Notes: generated by a model from the letters alone, not told the origin. A stretch of 14,621 nucleotides of DNA from Spirochaetales bacterium (GCA_023139255.1 JAGLNY010000097.1:1-14621); one strand, 5' to 3'; numbered from the stretch's first letter, positions 1 through 7,114 are shown. Program-made: numbers and translations.

Positions 1-13
1 TTTCATAAAAACA

Positions 14-42
14 TTGACAGAATTTCACACAGATGATACAGT
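14..42 (+). promoter_or_regulatory. Predicted sigma-70-type promoter of the lacI-family gene
   Basis: A perfect -35 hexamer TTGACA (14-19) is followed after 17 bases by TACAGT (37-42), which matches four of six -10 positions. Transcription would begin about seven bases further on, essentially at the ATG at 49. There is no Shine-Dalgarno sequence between the -10 box and the ATG, so the message may be leaderless. The hexamers are seen in the sequence; the start point is inferred. Confidence 0.55.
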
Positions 43-48
43 AACACC

Positions 49-1035
49 ATGGATAAGAAGAGTACCCTTCAGGAAATTTCCCGTATTGCCGGTGTCAGTG
101 CAAGCACAGTGTCACGTGTAATAAACCATCCTGAACTCGTGAAACCGGATACACTTTCGAAAATACTTGAGGTTATCCATGAGAACCAGATGGACATCTC
201 TCTACGCAGTACCAAGAGGAAACAGATTATTGGGTTTACATTTTCTGATGTGCATTCACTGTTTACCTCAACCCTTGTGGGGGAGATTGGGAGCAAGCTT
301 GTTGAGACTCCTTATCAGATGCTCCTGTTTAATATGGGATCCAGGCAGAATGTATACCACTATTTCAGACAGCACCTTGATTATTTGAGTAAAATTGACG
401 GACTTATTATTAGTTCCGCGGTTCTGGATAATGATGGTGTCACGTTTTTCCGAAAAATGGGCATACCGATTGTATTACTCCAGGCTAGATGTGAGCATGA
501 GAAATCTATAAGTAATAACAATTTTCGCGGTGGTCAGGATGCGGCACGATTTCTTATCAGCCGCGGCTATACCGATATGGGTTTTGTAAGCTGGGAACCT
601 CGTGATGAACATATTCACGACCGGCTTGAAGGGTTTGCGTCAGAGCTTAGGAAGACGGGGCTCTCTTTACCGGAATCCCGGCAGTATTCTGAGGAACTTT
701 CAATGGACGGCGGGTACAGGGCCACTAAACAGATTTTCGCGGAGGAAAATCCCCCGCAGGTTTTATTTTATGGATGTGATTATATGGCGGCTGGGGGTTT
801 TCGGTACTTCAGGGAAAACGGGATACGGATTCCTGAAGATGTCGGTATCATGGGGTTCGATGATCTGGAAATTGCTGGGGCTATTGGTCTTACTACCCTT
901 GACCAATTCATAGCAAAGAAATCTCAAATGGCTGTTGATTATCTGCTTGCCAGACTGAAAGGGGAAGAGCTGCATGACCAGATTGATGAGATTTGCATAA
1001 CTCCCCGTGTTGTTGTCAGGTCATCGACAAAATAA
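49..1035 (+). CDS. LacI-family transcriptional regulator of the sugar uptake locus
   Basis: A 328-residue DNA-binding repressor of the LacI/GalR family, close to the usual family length. Residues 6-25 form the N-terminal helix-turn-helix (GVSASTVSRVIN is the recognition-helix signature). The region after about residue 60 is the periplasmic-binding-protein-like ligand and dimer domain, with the typical late motif GIMGFDDLEIAG. The hinge between them (about residues 45-60) is slightly shorter than usual and lacks the common P-N-x-x-A-R spacing, so minor-groove contacts may differ. The start at 49 is kept because the helix-turn-helix begins only five residues later; there is no visible ribosome site. 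The gene lies 52 bases upstream of a sugar importer in the same direction, so it probably senses the imported sugar or a breakdown product. The effector is unknown. Confidence 0.93.
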   Translation: MDKKSTLQEISRIAGVSASTVSRVINHPELVKPDTLSKILEVIHENQMDISLRSTKRKQIIGFTFSDVHSLFTSTLVGEIGSKLVETPYQMLLFNMGSRQNVYHYFRQHLDYLSKIDGLIISSAVLDNDGVTFFRKMGIPIVLLQARCEHEKSISNNNFRGGQDAARFLISRGYTDMGFVSWEPRDEHIHDRLEGFASELRKTGLSLPESRQYSEELSMDGGYRATKQIFAEENPPQVLFYGCDYMAAGGFRYFRENGIRIPEDVGIMGFDDLEIAGAIGLTTLDQFIAKKSQMAVDYLLARLKGEELHDQIDEICITPRVVVRSSTK

Positions 1036-1047
1036 CGTTGGTTAAAT

Positions 1048-1063
1048 TTCCTCATAAGAGGAA
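1048..1063. promoter_or_regulatory. Inverted repeat between lacI and the binding-protein gene; candidate operator or hairpin
   Basis: TTCCTC (1048-1053) and GAGGAA (1058-1063) are perfect 6-base inverted arms around ATAA. The element lies 25 bases before the ATG of the solute-binding protein and just upstream of its ribosome site. It could be a LacI-family operator, although the centre lacks the usual CG step, or a small RNA hairpin. No matching copy was found upstream of lacI or of the phosphorylase gene. Confidence 0.4.
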
Positions 1064-1087
1064 TATATATAATAATGGAGGTTCTTT

Positions 1088-2458
1088 ATGAAAAACACAC
1101 GAAAAGTAATCATGATGATTGTGATTGTTTGTCTTGTCGCACCTTTTGCTTTAGTAGCTCAGGGAGAGGCGGAAACGGGTCCGGTATCCTTTGAGTTTTG
1201 GACTACTGAGACGCAATCAGACAGAATGGCAACAATTCAGGTATTGGTTGATACATATGAGATCTTGAATCCTGATGTTAAAATTAATCTTGTACCGGTT
1301 GACGAGAACGAAATGGCCACACAGCTCCAGACAGCCTCAGCTGCCGGAAACCTGCCGGCCCTTATCGAAATAGGTGCTGAGAATGCAGTTGCTTTTGGCT
1401 CTGATGGACTAATGGATGTTGTCAGAAACGGTGAACTGATTGACAAAATAGGTGAGGATGAATTTTATTCCGGGGCATTGCGGCTTGTAGCAAGTGAAAG
1501 CGGCGACAATTATGCCGTACCGTTTCACGGCTGGATTCAAGGTATCTGGTATCGGGCAGACTGGTTTGAAGAAGCTGGTCTTGAACCGCCGACAACCTGG
1601 GAGAATATTGAAAAAGCAGCTGAATACTTCTATAACCCAAGCGAGAATCAATATGGTATTCTTGTGGGAACCAAAGCTGAAGGCTTTACTGAACAATGTT
1701 TTACCCAATTTGCGCTTTCTAATGGTGCCCAGCTTTTTGATAAAGACGGAAACCTGATTTTTAATTCTCCTGAAATGAAGGAAGCAGTAGAGTATTATGC
1801 TAGGCTGGCACAATATAATCCTCCCGGTCCCCAAACCTGGCGCGCACGTGATTATTATCTTCAGGGGAAAATGGCAATGTTCTTTTACTCCACCTACATC
1901 ATGGATGACCTTTCCCTGCAGGAAAAGGCAGCCGGTTCACTGACAGGAGAAAACTTTGCGGAGCTTGCAGGTTCTGATTTTGACCCTGACCTTGTAACAC
2001 ACACACAGATGGTTCCACTTATCACAAATACAGACACAGCCGGATTTGGTGTTGTAGTAACCCTTGGGGTAATTAACCAGCCTGATTCTGCTGCTGCTGA
2101 TGCCGCCGTTGATTTTGCCCGGTATCTCTATACACCCAATGCTTATATAACATTCCTGCATATGGCTCCCGGTGGAATGAACCCTGTTTTGAAGGGAATA
2201 GCTTCCAATGAACGTTTCCAGAATGACCCGCAAGGAATATTCAAACACTACGGGGCAGAAAAAATGGCCGAAATCAATAGTGGTATGAATGATATTGTTA
2301 CCTTCAGTATTGTGGATGGAAACAGGATAACTGCTGCAAGTACTATTACAACAAAACAGATCATTCCCCAGATGCTTTATAAGGTAACCCAGGAAGGAAT
2401 GGATGTAGATGCTGCAATGGATTGGGCTGAAAGTGAGATGAAAAAGCTTATTGACTAA
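1088..2458 (+). CDS. Extracellular solute-binding protein of a carbohydrate ABC importer (family 1)
   Basis: A 456-residue sugar-binding protein that would capture the substrate outside the inner membrane and deliver it to the two downstream permeases. Residues 1-24 are a signal peptide: basic MKNTRK, a hydrophobic core, and a likely signal peptidase I site after ALVA (residue 24). There is no lipobox cysteine, so the mature protein is probably periplasmic and soluble. The body has the type-1 sugar-binding layout: an initial FEFWTT strand, an early NPDVKINLVPV strand, and aromatic-rich segments such as GWIQGIWYRADWFEEAG. A strong ribosome site, GGAGG (1077-1081), lies six bases before the ATG. 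The family covers malto-oligosaccharides, sucrose, glucosylglycerol and similar sugars. The exact ligand cannot be read here, though the neighbouring GH13_18 phosphorylase points to an alpha-glucoside. Confidence 0.93.
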   Translation: MKNTRKVIMMIVIVCLVAPFALVAQGEAETGPVSFEFWTTETQSDRMATIQVLVDTYEILNPDVKINLVPVDENEMATQLQTASAAGNLPALIEIGAENAVAFGSDGLMDVVRNGELIDKIGEDEFYSGALRLVASESGDNYAVPFHGWIQGIWYRADWFEEAGLEPPTTWENIEKAAEYFYNPSENQYGILVGTKAEGFTEQCFTQFALSNGAQLFDKDGNLIFNSPEMKEAVEYYARLAQYNPPGPQTWRARDYYLQGKMAMFFYSTYIMDDLSLQEKAAGSLTGENFAELAGSDFDPDLVTHTQMVPLITNTDTAGFGVVVTLGVINQPDSAAADAAVDFARYLYTPNAYITFLHMAPGGMNPVLKGIASNERFQNDPQGIFKHYGAEKMAEINSGMNDIVTFSIVDGNRITAASTITTKQIIPQMLYKVTQEGMDVDAAMDWAESEMKKLID

Positions 2459-2480
2459 ATATTTTGTAAGGAAACTTAAC

Positions 2481-2507
2481 GACAGCGGTTCTTCTTGAGC
2501 CGCTGTC
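2481..2507 (+). terminator. Strong intergenic hairpin after the binding-protein gene; likely partial terminator or mRNA stabiliser
   Basis: GACAGCGGTTC (2481-2491) pairs with GAGCCGCTGTC (2497-2507): 11 base pairs with one G-U pair and a five-base loop. A pyrimidine-rich stretch (TTCCCTTTAT) follows, but not a clean run of T. It sits 23 bases after the binding-protein stop and before the first permease. In comparable transport operons such a hairpin raises binding-protein mRNA relative to the permeases; that role is inferred here. Confidence 0.65.
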
Positions 2508-2534
2508 TTCCCTTTATGCTATGAGGTATTGTAC

Positions 2535-3425
2535 ATGGAACAAAGTCTGTCATTGAGACGAAGTCTGTCATTGGAACAAAAAAAAGCCCGGTTAGGGGTG
2601 CAGCTTGTTCTCCCTTCTGTTATTGTGATTGGGCTTCTTATTATCTATCCGGTTGCCTATAATATGTATCTCAGTTTGTTTAAAGTAAATCTCGTTGGGA
2701 ATAATACTTTCATCGGCGCAAAAAACTATATAAATATTATTGCTGATGCTACCTTTTGGCAGTCAGTGCTCACAACTTTTCTTTATGTTGTTTTCAGTAC
2801 ATTTGGAACTACGCTGTTTGGACTTGTTGTAGCTTTGACAATGAATAAAAAGTTCCCTTTAAGAGCGATAGTAAGAAGTATTATTATTCTTCCGTATGTT
2901 GCCCCGGTTATCGCAGTAGTCTATGCATGGCAATTCTTTTTTGACCCGGTTAATGGTATTTTCATTCATGTTGTGGTTGAAATGCTTGGACTGTACGATC
3001 AGCGATTCAATCTGATAGGGACTCCTGAATATGCTATATGGGTCGCAATAGTTTTCAGTATTTGGAAAAGCTTTCCCTTTACCTACCTTATGATTATTGC
3101 GCGGCTTCAAACAATAGATAACAACTTGTATGAAGCTGCAGAGATTGATGGTTGCAGCAGTTGGAAAAAATTTCTGCATATCACGCTCCCGGAACTCTAT
3201 TTTGTTTTGGGTACATTAATTCTTCTCAGGTTTGTTTGGAATTTTAATAAGTTTGAGGAAGTTTATCTTCTAACCGAAAATGTGAAAACCTTGCCTATCT
3301 ATACCTACTTCAAAGCATTTACAGGGGTAATGGACTTAGGTCAGGGGTCAGCTTTAGCTGTAATTCAGTTTGTGCTGTTGATAGGACTTATTATGGTATA
3401 TGTGAAAAAGGTGCTCAAATGGTAA
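2535..3425 (+). CDS. Carbohydrate ABC transporter permease 1 (MalF/UgpA type)
   Basis: A 296-residue inner-membrane permease of the sugar-importer type, with six predicted membrane helices beginning at about residue 22 (VQLVLPSVIVIGLLIIY). The cytoplasmic loop that docks on the ATPase is clear at residues 200-220: EAAEIDG followed by ITLPE, matching the EAA-x3-G motif. I choose ATG 2535, preceded by GAGGT at 2523-2527 with seven bases of spacing; a TTG two codons earlier would sit directly on that site. The N-terminus carries a short duplicated segment, SLSLRR then SLSLEQ. The stop overlaps the next permease by seven bases, so the two are probably translationally coupled. No ATPase gene is present in the window. 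Confidence 0.93.
   Translation: MEQSLSLRRSLSLEQKKARLGVQLVLPSVIVIGLLIIYPVAYNMYLSLFKVNLVGNNTFIGAKNYINIIADATFWQSVLTTFLYVVFSTFGTTLFGLVVALTMNKKFPLRAIVRSIIILPYVAPVIAVVYAWQFFFDPVNGIFIHVVVEMLGLYDQRFNLIGTPEYAIWVAIVFSIWKSFPFTYLMIIARLQTIDNNLYEAAEIDGCSSWKKFLHITLPELYFVLGTLILLRFVWNFNKFEEVYLLTENVKTLPIYTYFKAFTGVMDLGQGSALAVIQFVLLIGLIMVYVKKVLKW
2543..2573 (+). repeat. Thirteen-base direct repeat with 18-base period inside permease 1
   Basis: AAGTCTGTCATTG occurs at 2543-2555 and again at 2561-2573. The 18-base period keeps the frame and gives the repeated residues SLSL in the cytoplasmic N-terminal tail. GGAACAAA also flanks the unit on both sides. It looks like a small tandem duplication of six codons. Confidence 0.7.
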
Positions 3426-4381
3426 TACTAGTAAAATTTTGTAAGAAATTCGGTTTTTTTCTGCTTATTATGTTTATTGTTCTTTTCTCCCTGTTCCCGT
3501 TTATTCAAATGCTCTCCACCTCGCTGAAATATTCATGGGATTGGGGCAACCCGTCGCTTATGCCGGCAAAGATAAACATTGAAGCATATCGGGACCTGTT
3601 GGGATTGGGTGAAAAGAAAGTCGATTTACCTGAATCAATCCAGAATCTTCTGGACGAGACTCCCGATCTCACAGAGAAGCAGAGAGATGCTATTATTGCG
3701 AATTATCTTGACACCGGGGACGTGTTTCCCTTTGGTAAGTATTTTCTGAATTCAATTCTTTTTTCCCTCAGCGCGGCAGCGGTCTCGTTGATTCTTTCAG
3801 TATTTGGTGCTTACTCAATCAGCCGGTTGAAATTTCGGGGAAGTTCGTTCATACGGCGGGGTATTTTATTTGTGTATATGTTCGGAGGGATCCTTTTGTT
3901 GATCCCGCTCTATAAGATTTCAGTTGCCCTGGGGCTGGGAAGTACCGAAGAAGGTACTGTAGTGGCTCTTGTGATAATTTATGTAGTACAGACACTTCCT
4001 GTCTCGCTCTACATGCTTGGGAATTTTTTCAGGAGCATCCCGTACTCAATAGAAGAAGCTGCCTATGTAGAAGGGTGTTCGCAGATGCAAACTATCTGGA
4101 AGATAATTATCCCGCTGTCCCTGGCAGCGCTAGCGACAGTTTTTGTATATTCTTTTATGATCGCATGGAATGAATATCTCTATGCTTCCGTTTTCCTGAA
4201 ATCGTATGAAAACCTTTTTACCTTACCGCTTGGGCTGAAAGCACTGTTTGTCTCGAAAAATGCAATCTGGGACAGGATAATGGCAGCATCTATGCTTACA
4301 GCTATTCCCGTTGTGATACTATTCATGTTTGTCCAGAAATACCTGGCCGGTAATTTGGCGAGCGGGGGTGTTAAAGAGTAA
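3419..4381 (+). CDS. Carbohydrate ABC transporter permease 2 (MalG/UgpE type) with an extra external loop
   Basis: A 320-residue permease that pairs with the preceding one to form the membrane channel. Helix 1 covers about residues 11-32, and further helices follow from about residue 108. The EAA loop is at residues 213-233: EAAYVEG followed by IIIPLS. The ATG at 3419 lies inside the end of the previous gene and has AAGGTG five bases upstream. Between helices 1 and 2, residues 63-102 hold a charged, helix-prone segment (including VDLPES and LTEKQRD) that most MalG-type permeases of about 275-280 residues lack. This would sit on the outer face and explains the extra length. It could be a lineage trait or a contact with the binding protein. 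The gene ends 10 bases from the convergent phosphorylase gene. Confidence 0.92.
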   Translation: MVILVKFCKKFGFFLLIMFIVLFSLFPFIQMLSTSLKYSWDWGNPSLMPAKINIEAYRDLLGLGEKKVDLPESIQNLLDETPDLTEKQRDAIIANYLDTGDVFPFGKYFLNSILFSLSAAAVSLILSVFGAYSISRLKFRGSSFIRRGILFVYMFGGILLLIPLYKISVALGLGSTEEGTVVALVIIYVVQTLPVSLYMLGNFFRSIPYSIEEAAYVEGCSQMQTIWKIIIPLSLAALATVFVYSFMIAWNEYLYASVFLKSYENLFTLPLGLKALFVSKNAIWDRIMAASMLTAIPVVILFMFVQKYLAGNLASGGVKE

Positions 4382-4396
4382 AAAGTAATTTTTACT
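4377..4396. terminator. AT-rich palindrome across both convergent stop codons
   Basis: AGTAAAAA (4377-4384) and TTTTTACT (4389-4396) form a perfect 8-base inverted repeat around GTAA. The arms contain the TAA stop of permease 2 (4379-4381) and the reverse-strand TAA of the phosphorylase (4392-4394). A run of T follows on either strand within the arms. The stem is AT-only apart from one pair, so any terminator would be weak and bidirectional. Confidence 0.4.
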
Positions 4397-6137
4397 TCGA
4401 AGATTCTTTCAACCAGAGAATTTCATAGGGATCCAGGTCAATAGAGAGAGGGTCCCTGTTTTTTACCTTGAATATTTTTCCTGAAAGCAAGTCGGTTAAG
4501 GTCTCAATTTCATCATTCTCAGGTAGTATTTTCACAGATACATATTTGCTTGATACATTAGTTAAGCAGAATACGGCTGTTGATCTGTTACCGCTGGTAC
4601 GGAGAACGGCGAATACTGAATCATGCAGGAAAAGTATTTCCTGTTCGGACGACGGGCAAAAAGCTTTATTTTTTGTTCTTACTGAAAGCATGTGCCGGTA
4701 TTTGTTGAAAATATTGTACTGAAGTGATTTTTTATCTGTAAGGACAGTAACCAGATAGTCTAATGGGAGTTTTTCCCTATTGATACTACGTGCCATACCG
4801 GTAATCCTGGGCCCTTCGACCCAGTTTTTTGACCCGACAAGACTATGAAAATAGATTCCCGGAACACCTCGTAACGCGAGCATGATAGATTGTGAGGCTA
4901 TAAATCTTGCCGCCTCCAGCTCAATCGATATTTTCTCGTCAGGTCCTGATGCCAATGCGCTGAGGAAGTTGCAGTTGAGTTCATACGGGCTTGTTGTACC
5001 GTCAGGGTTATTCTTTTTTGAAACATATCCACCGAGAGCCTGAATTCTATTCGCTATCCAATCTATATCAGCATGTGACAGAATTCCTTTAACGGGATTG
5101 ACCCCAATCCCGTCGTGGGATGCAAGAAAATTGAAATAGGTTACTTTATCAGAGGGGAATTCAAGACTTGAGGCCCATGTGGTGAGAATTGTTGCGTCTT
5201 CGGACATAAAAGCATGTAGGGTTAAAGGGGGAAGAGGGAAATTATAGACCATGGCTGCTTCATTATATCCATTACCGAAATATGAAATATTATCTTTATG
5301 AGGGACATTGGTTTCGGTGATAATAGTAACATTTGCCCCGGCAGCTTCCAGGAATTTTCTCATTAACTGTATGATTCTATGTGTTTTGGGGTGATGGATG
5401 CAGGATGTGCCAATCTCCTTCCAGATGAACGCAATAGCATCAAGCCGGATAAATTCTGCCCCTTCAAGTACATATCTGCTGAGGACATCAAGGATTTCAA
5501 GAAGTACGGCGGGATTTGCGTAATTCAGGTCTATCTGGTCTTCGCTGAAGGTTGTCCAGACCTTTCTGGGATTGTCTCCGGTTCCCACTGGAGTAAGAAG
5601 CGGCAAAGCACGTGGCCGGAATACCTTGGCAAGATCTGGTATATCGGTCATCTCGATGAAATAGCCCGATTTTTCCGGTACTCCCTGAAGATACTCCTTA
5701 AACCATATGCTTTTCCGTGAAACATGATTCGCCACAAGATCAAACATTAACCTGTAATGGGTCCCTATTGACTTAATGTCTTCCCAGGTTCCCAGTTCCG
5801 GGTTCACCTGGAGATAATCGATTACAGAAAATCCATCGTCCGAAGAGTAGGGGTAAAACGGTAATATATGTATTGTGCTTATTTCATCCCCCACAAATTG
5901 ATTGAGAAATGCTGCCAGGCTGGAAAGCGGCGTTTTTCCCGGTGACTGGCAGATATCACCATAGGTAATCAAGATTGAATCTTTTTCATCAATATAATCC
6001 TGGCGATGGCTGCGGTGAATTGATTCTTTTAAATGTTGAATACGTATAATTATTTCGTGGATAAGATTTTCGGCTGTAGCTGTATTATAGATATAGACCA
6101 GATCATTAAAGATGTTATCTTCTAACGTATTCACCAT
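4392..6137 (-). CDS. GH13 subfamily 18 glycoside phosphorylase (glucosylglycerate/sucrose phosphorylase-like)
   Basis: A cytoplasmic enzyme of 581 residues that should split an alpha-glucoside with inorganic phosphate to alpha-glucose 1-phosphate and the free acceptor. The GH13 landmarks are in order: DLVANH (133-138), nucleophile Asp233 in RLDAIAF, acid/base Glu275 in ITETNVPH, and transition-state Asp342 in LASHDGIGV. The motif KEIGTSC (240-246) is typical of the sucrose phosphorylase subfamily. The length exceeds sucrose phosphorylases (about 490-500) and is nearer the glucosylglycerate phosphorylase group, which includes E. coli YcjM, itself also beside an ABC importer. Glucosylglycerol or sucrose 6-phosphate remain possible. 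Start: ATG at 6137 has GGGAGAG just upstream. The longer frame to 6251 would add 38 residues encoded by AT-rich leader DNA. The gene converges on the importer operon. Confidence 0.88.
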   Translation of the reverse strand: MVNTLEDNIFNDLVYIYNTATAENLIHEIIIRIQHLKESIHRSHRQDYIDEKDSILITYGDICQSPGKTPLSSLAAFLNQFVGDEISTIHILPFYPYSSDDGFSVIDYLQVNPELGTWEDIKSIGTHYRLMFDLVANHVSRKSIWFKEYLQGVPEKSGYFIEMTDIPDLAKVFRPRALPLLTPVGTGDNPRKVWTTFSEDQIDLNYANPAVLLEILDVLSRYVLEGAEFIRLDAIAFIWKEIGTSCIHHPKTHRIIQLMRKFLEAAGANVTIITETNVPHKDNISYFGNGYNEAAMVYNFPLPPLTLHAFMSEDATILTTWASSLEFPSDKVTYFNFLASHDGIGVNPVKGILSHADIDWIANRIQALGGYVSKKNNPDGTTSPYELNCNFLSALASGPDEKISIELEAARFIASQSIMLALRGVPGIYFHSLVGSKNWVEGPRITGMARSINREKLPLDYLVTVLTDKKSLQYNIFNKYRHMLSVRTKNKAFCPSSEQEILFLHDSVFAVLRTSGNRSTAVFCLTNVSSKYVSVKILPENDEIETLTDLLSGKIFKVKNRDPLSIDLDPYEILWLKESSK

Positions 6138-6346
6138 GGGCTCTCCCGATGCTCTCAAGCTTTTCTCTATTATTCCATAATAAATGAAAAAGTAGAAAAA
6201 TACTATAGATAAGAGTTGAAAGATTTCATTAAAATAATGATAATATTTCATATTGATATTAAAATATTAGAATGGCGGCAGGACGAAGCGATTGTACGGA
6301 TAGTCTCCATATCAAATTTCTTATTACATGATAATGGACTTACCGT
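6138..6346. promoter_or_regulatory. AT-rich divergent intergenic region with a small palindrome
   Basis: This 209-base gap separates the start of the phosphorylase (minus) from the start of a membrane-protein gene (plus), so it must hold both promoters. It is very AT-rich over 6180-6275. TCATTA (6226-6231) and TAATGA (6235-6240) form a perfect inverted repeat around AAA, a possible operator. A reverse-strand TATAGT (complement of 6202-6207) could be a -10 box for the phosphorylase, but no good -35 box lies at the right distance. No shared motif with the lacI region was found. Confidence 0.3.
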
Positions 6347-6733
6347 ATGGTAACAGTATATAATTCAGCAATGTTAGAGAAAATATACGCTTTTATTATC
6401 GATAAAGCCGGGTATATCAATGATATGTATGGGATAGATCCGAAGGTCTTTCTTATCATGTCTGTTGTTCTGATTTTTCCGTTTTATTATTCCATTTATC
6501 GGCTTATCCGTGCCCTGAGTTCCCGGAACAAAAAAAAATTTGTATTTTGGGGAACTTCCTTTCTCATTCTTGCTGTAGTTCCTTATGTTTACATACTTTT
6601 CTGGGGACATAATCTCCCCTGGTATGTCTACATCATTATCGCTTTCCTGGTAATGAATGGTTTGTATTCTTTGATCCGGAAAATAAGGAAAAAGGTATTA
6701 GCAGGACGAAGTTATAGAGAAAAGCCGAATTAA
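6347..6733 (+). CDS. Small three-helix membrane protein of unknown function
   Basis: A 128-residue protein that I cannot assign to a named family. Three hydrophobic segments are visible: about residues 33-52 (VFLIMSVVLIFPFYYSI), 66-86 (including ILAVVPYVYILF) and 90-110 (PWYVYIIIAFLVMNGLY). They are separated by strongly basic stretches, SSRNKKK at 58-64 and RKIRKK at 111-116, which suggests those loops face the cytoplasm. Before helix 1 comes YINDMYGIDPKVF, which has the look of a conserved motif. The start at 6347 has only a weak ribosome site; an internal Met at codon 9 (6371) has none. The next plus-strand gene begins 104 bases downstream and is separately unassigned. No enzyme motif is visible. 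Confidence 0.72.
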   Translation: MVTVYNSAMLEKIYAFIIDKAGYINDMYGIDPKVFLIMSVVLIFPFYYSIYRLIRALSSRNKKKFVFWGTSFLILAVVPYVYILFWGHNLPWYVYIIIAFLVMNGLYSLIRKIRKKVLAGRSYREKPN

Positions 6734-6837
6734 TCTGTCTAAAACAACTCATACTCAAGGTTGATATCCCAATTTTTCTTATTATAGTACAGTGTAATAT
6801 CTCAAATAACCAAAAGATTATCGTAGGTGTGTGATAT

Positions 6838-7074
6838 ATGAATAAATTAATTCGGAAAATGAAGAGTGTACACAAAAATCGTCAGGAGAACAGGCTGCCT
6901 TCCAGCGAAATAGCTCAGAAGGCCAAATTCTGTGATAAATGTGATGATCTTCTTGAAGGCAGTATGTATTGCTGCAAAAAATGCGGTAAGAATTTTCATT
7001 ATGACTGTGTCCTGCATGATATAACCGGTTTGCTCTGTCCGGTATGCAGCGGCAAGTTGAAAAAAGTACTGTAA
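6838..7074 (+). CDS. Small C4HC3 zinc-cluster protein (PHD/RING-like pattern), function unknown
   Basis: A 78-residue protein with a basic first third (residues 1-18 are rich in K and R) and a cysteine-rich remainder. The ligands read C32-x2-C35, C46-x2-C49 (with an extra C45), H54-x2-C57 and C67-x2-C70. That is a Cys4-His-Cys3 arrangement, as in cross-brace PHD or RING fingers, although the gap before the last pair is only nine residues, short for a PHD finger. A two-zinc fold is therefore likely, but this is inferred from spacing only. It could equally be a C1-like or degenerate double zinc ribbon. Partners may be nucleic acid or protein; the basic tail allows either. TAGGTG lies about eight bases before the ATG. 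It sits between a membrane protein and the HAD-Sua5 fusion, with gaps of about 100 bases. Confidence 0.75.
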   Translation: MNKLIRKMKSVHKNRQENRLPSSEIAQKAKFCDKCDDLLEGSMYCCKKCGKNFHYDCVLHDITGLLCPVCSGKLKKVL

Positions 7075-7114
7075 ATTGATATGATGGATTCGGATATGCA
7101 TGATGAAAACGTAT

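Noticed and set aside
1068..1073. Perfect TATAAT before the binding-protein gene
   Set aside because: A transcript from it would start at about 1080, inside the ribosome site, and there is no -35 box at the proper distance.
1409..1834. 141-codon minus-strand open frame inside the solute-binding protein gene
   Set aside because: It is antisense to a clear conserved coding region, and I saw no motif in its protein.
6138..6251. 38-residue N-terminal extension of the phosphorylase with a hydrophobic stretch resembling a signal or membrane anchor
   Set aside because: It is encoded by very AT-rich leader DNA, has no ribosome site at 6251, and would place a phosphate-dependent cytoplasmic enzyme at the membrane. 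ATG 6137 has a good ribosome site.
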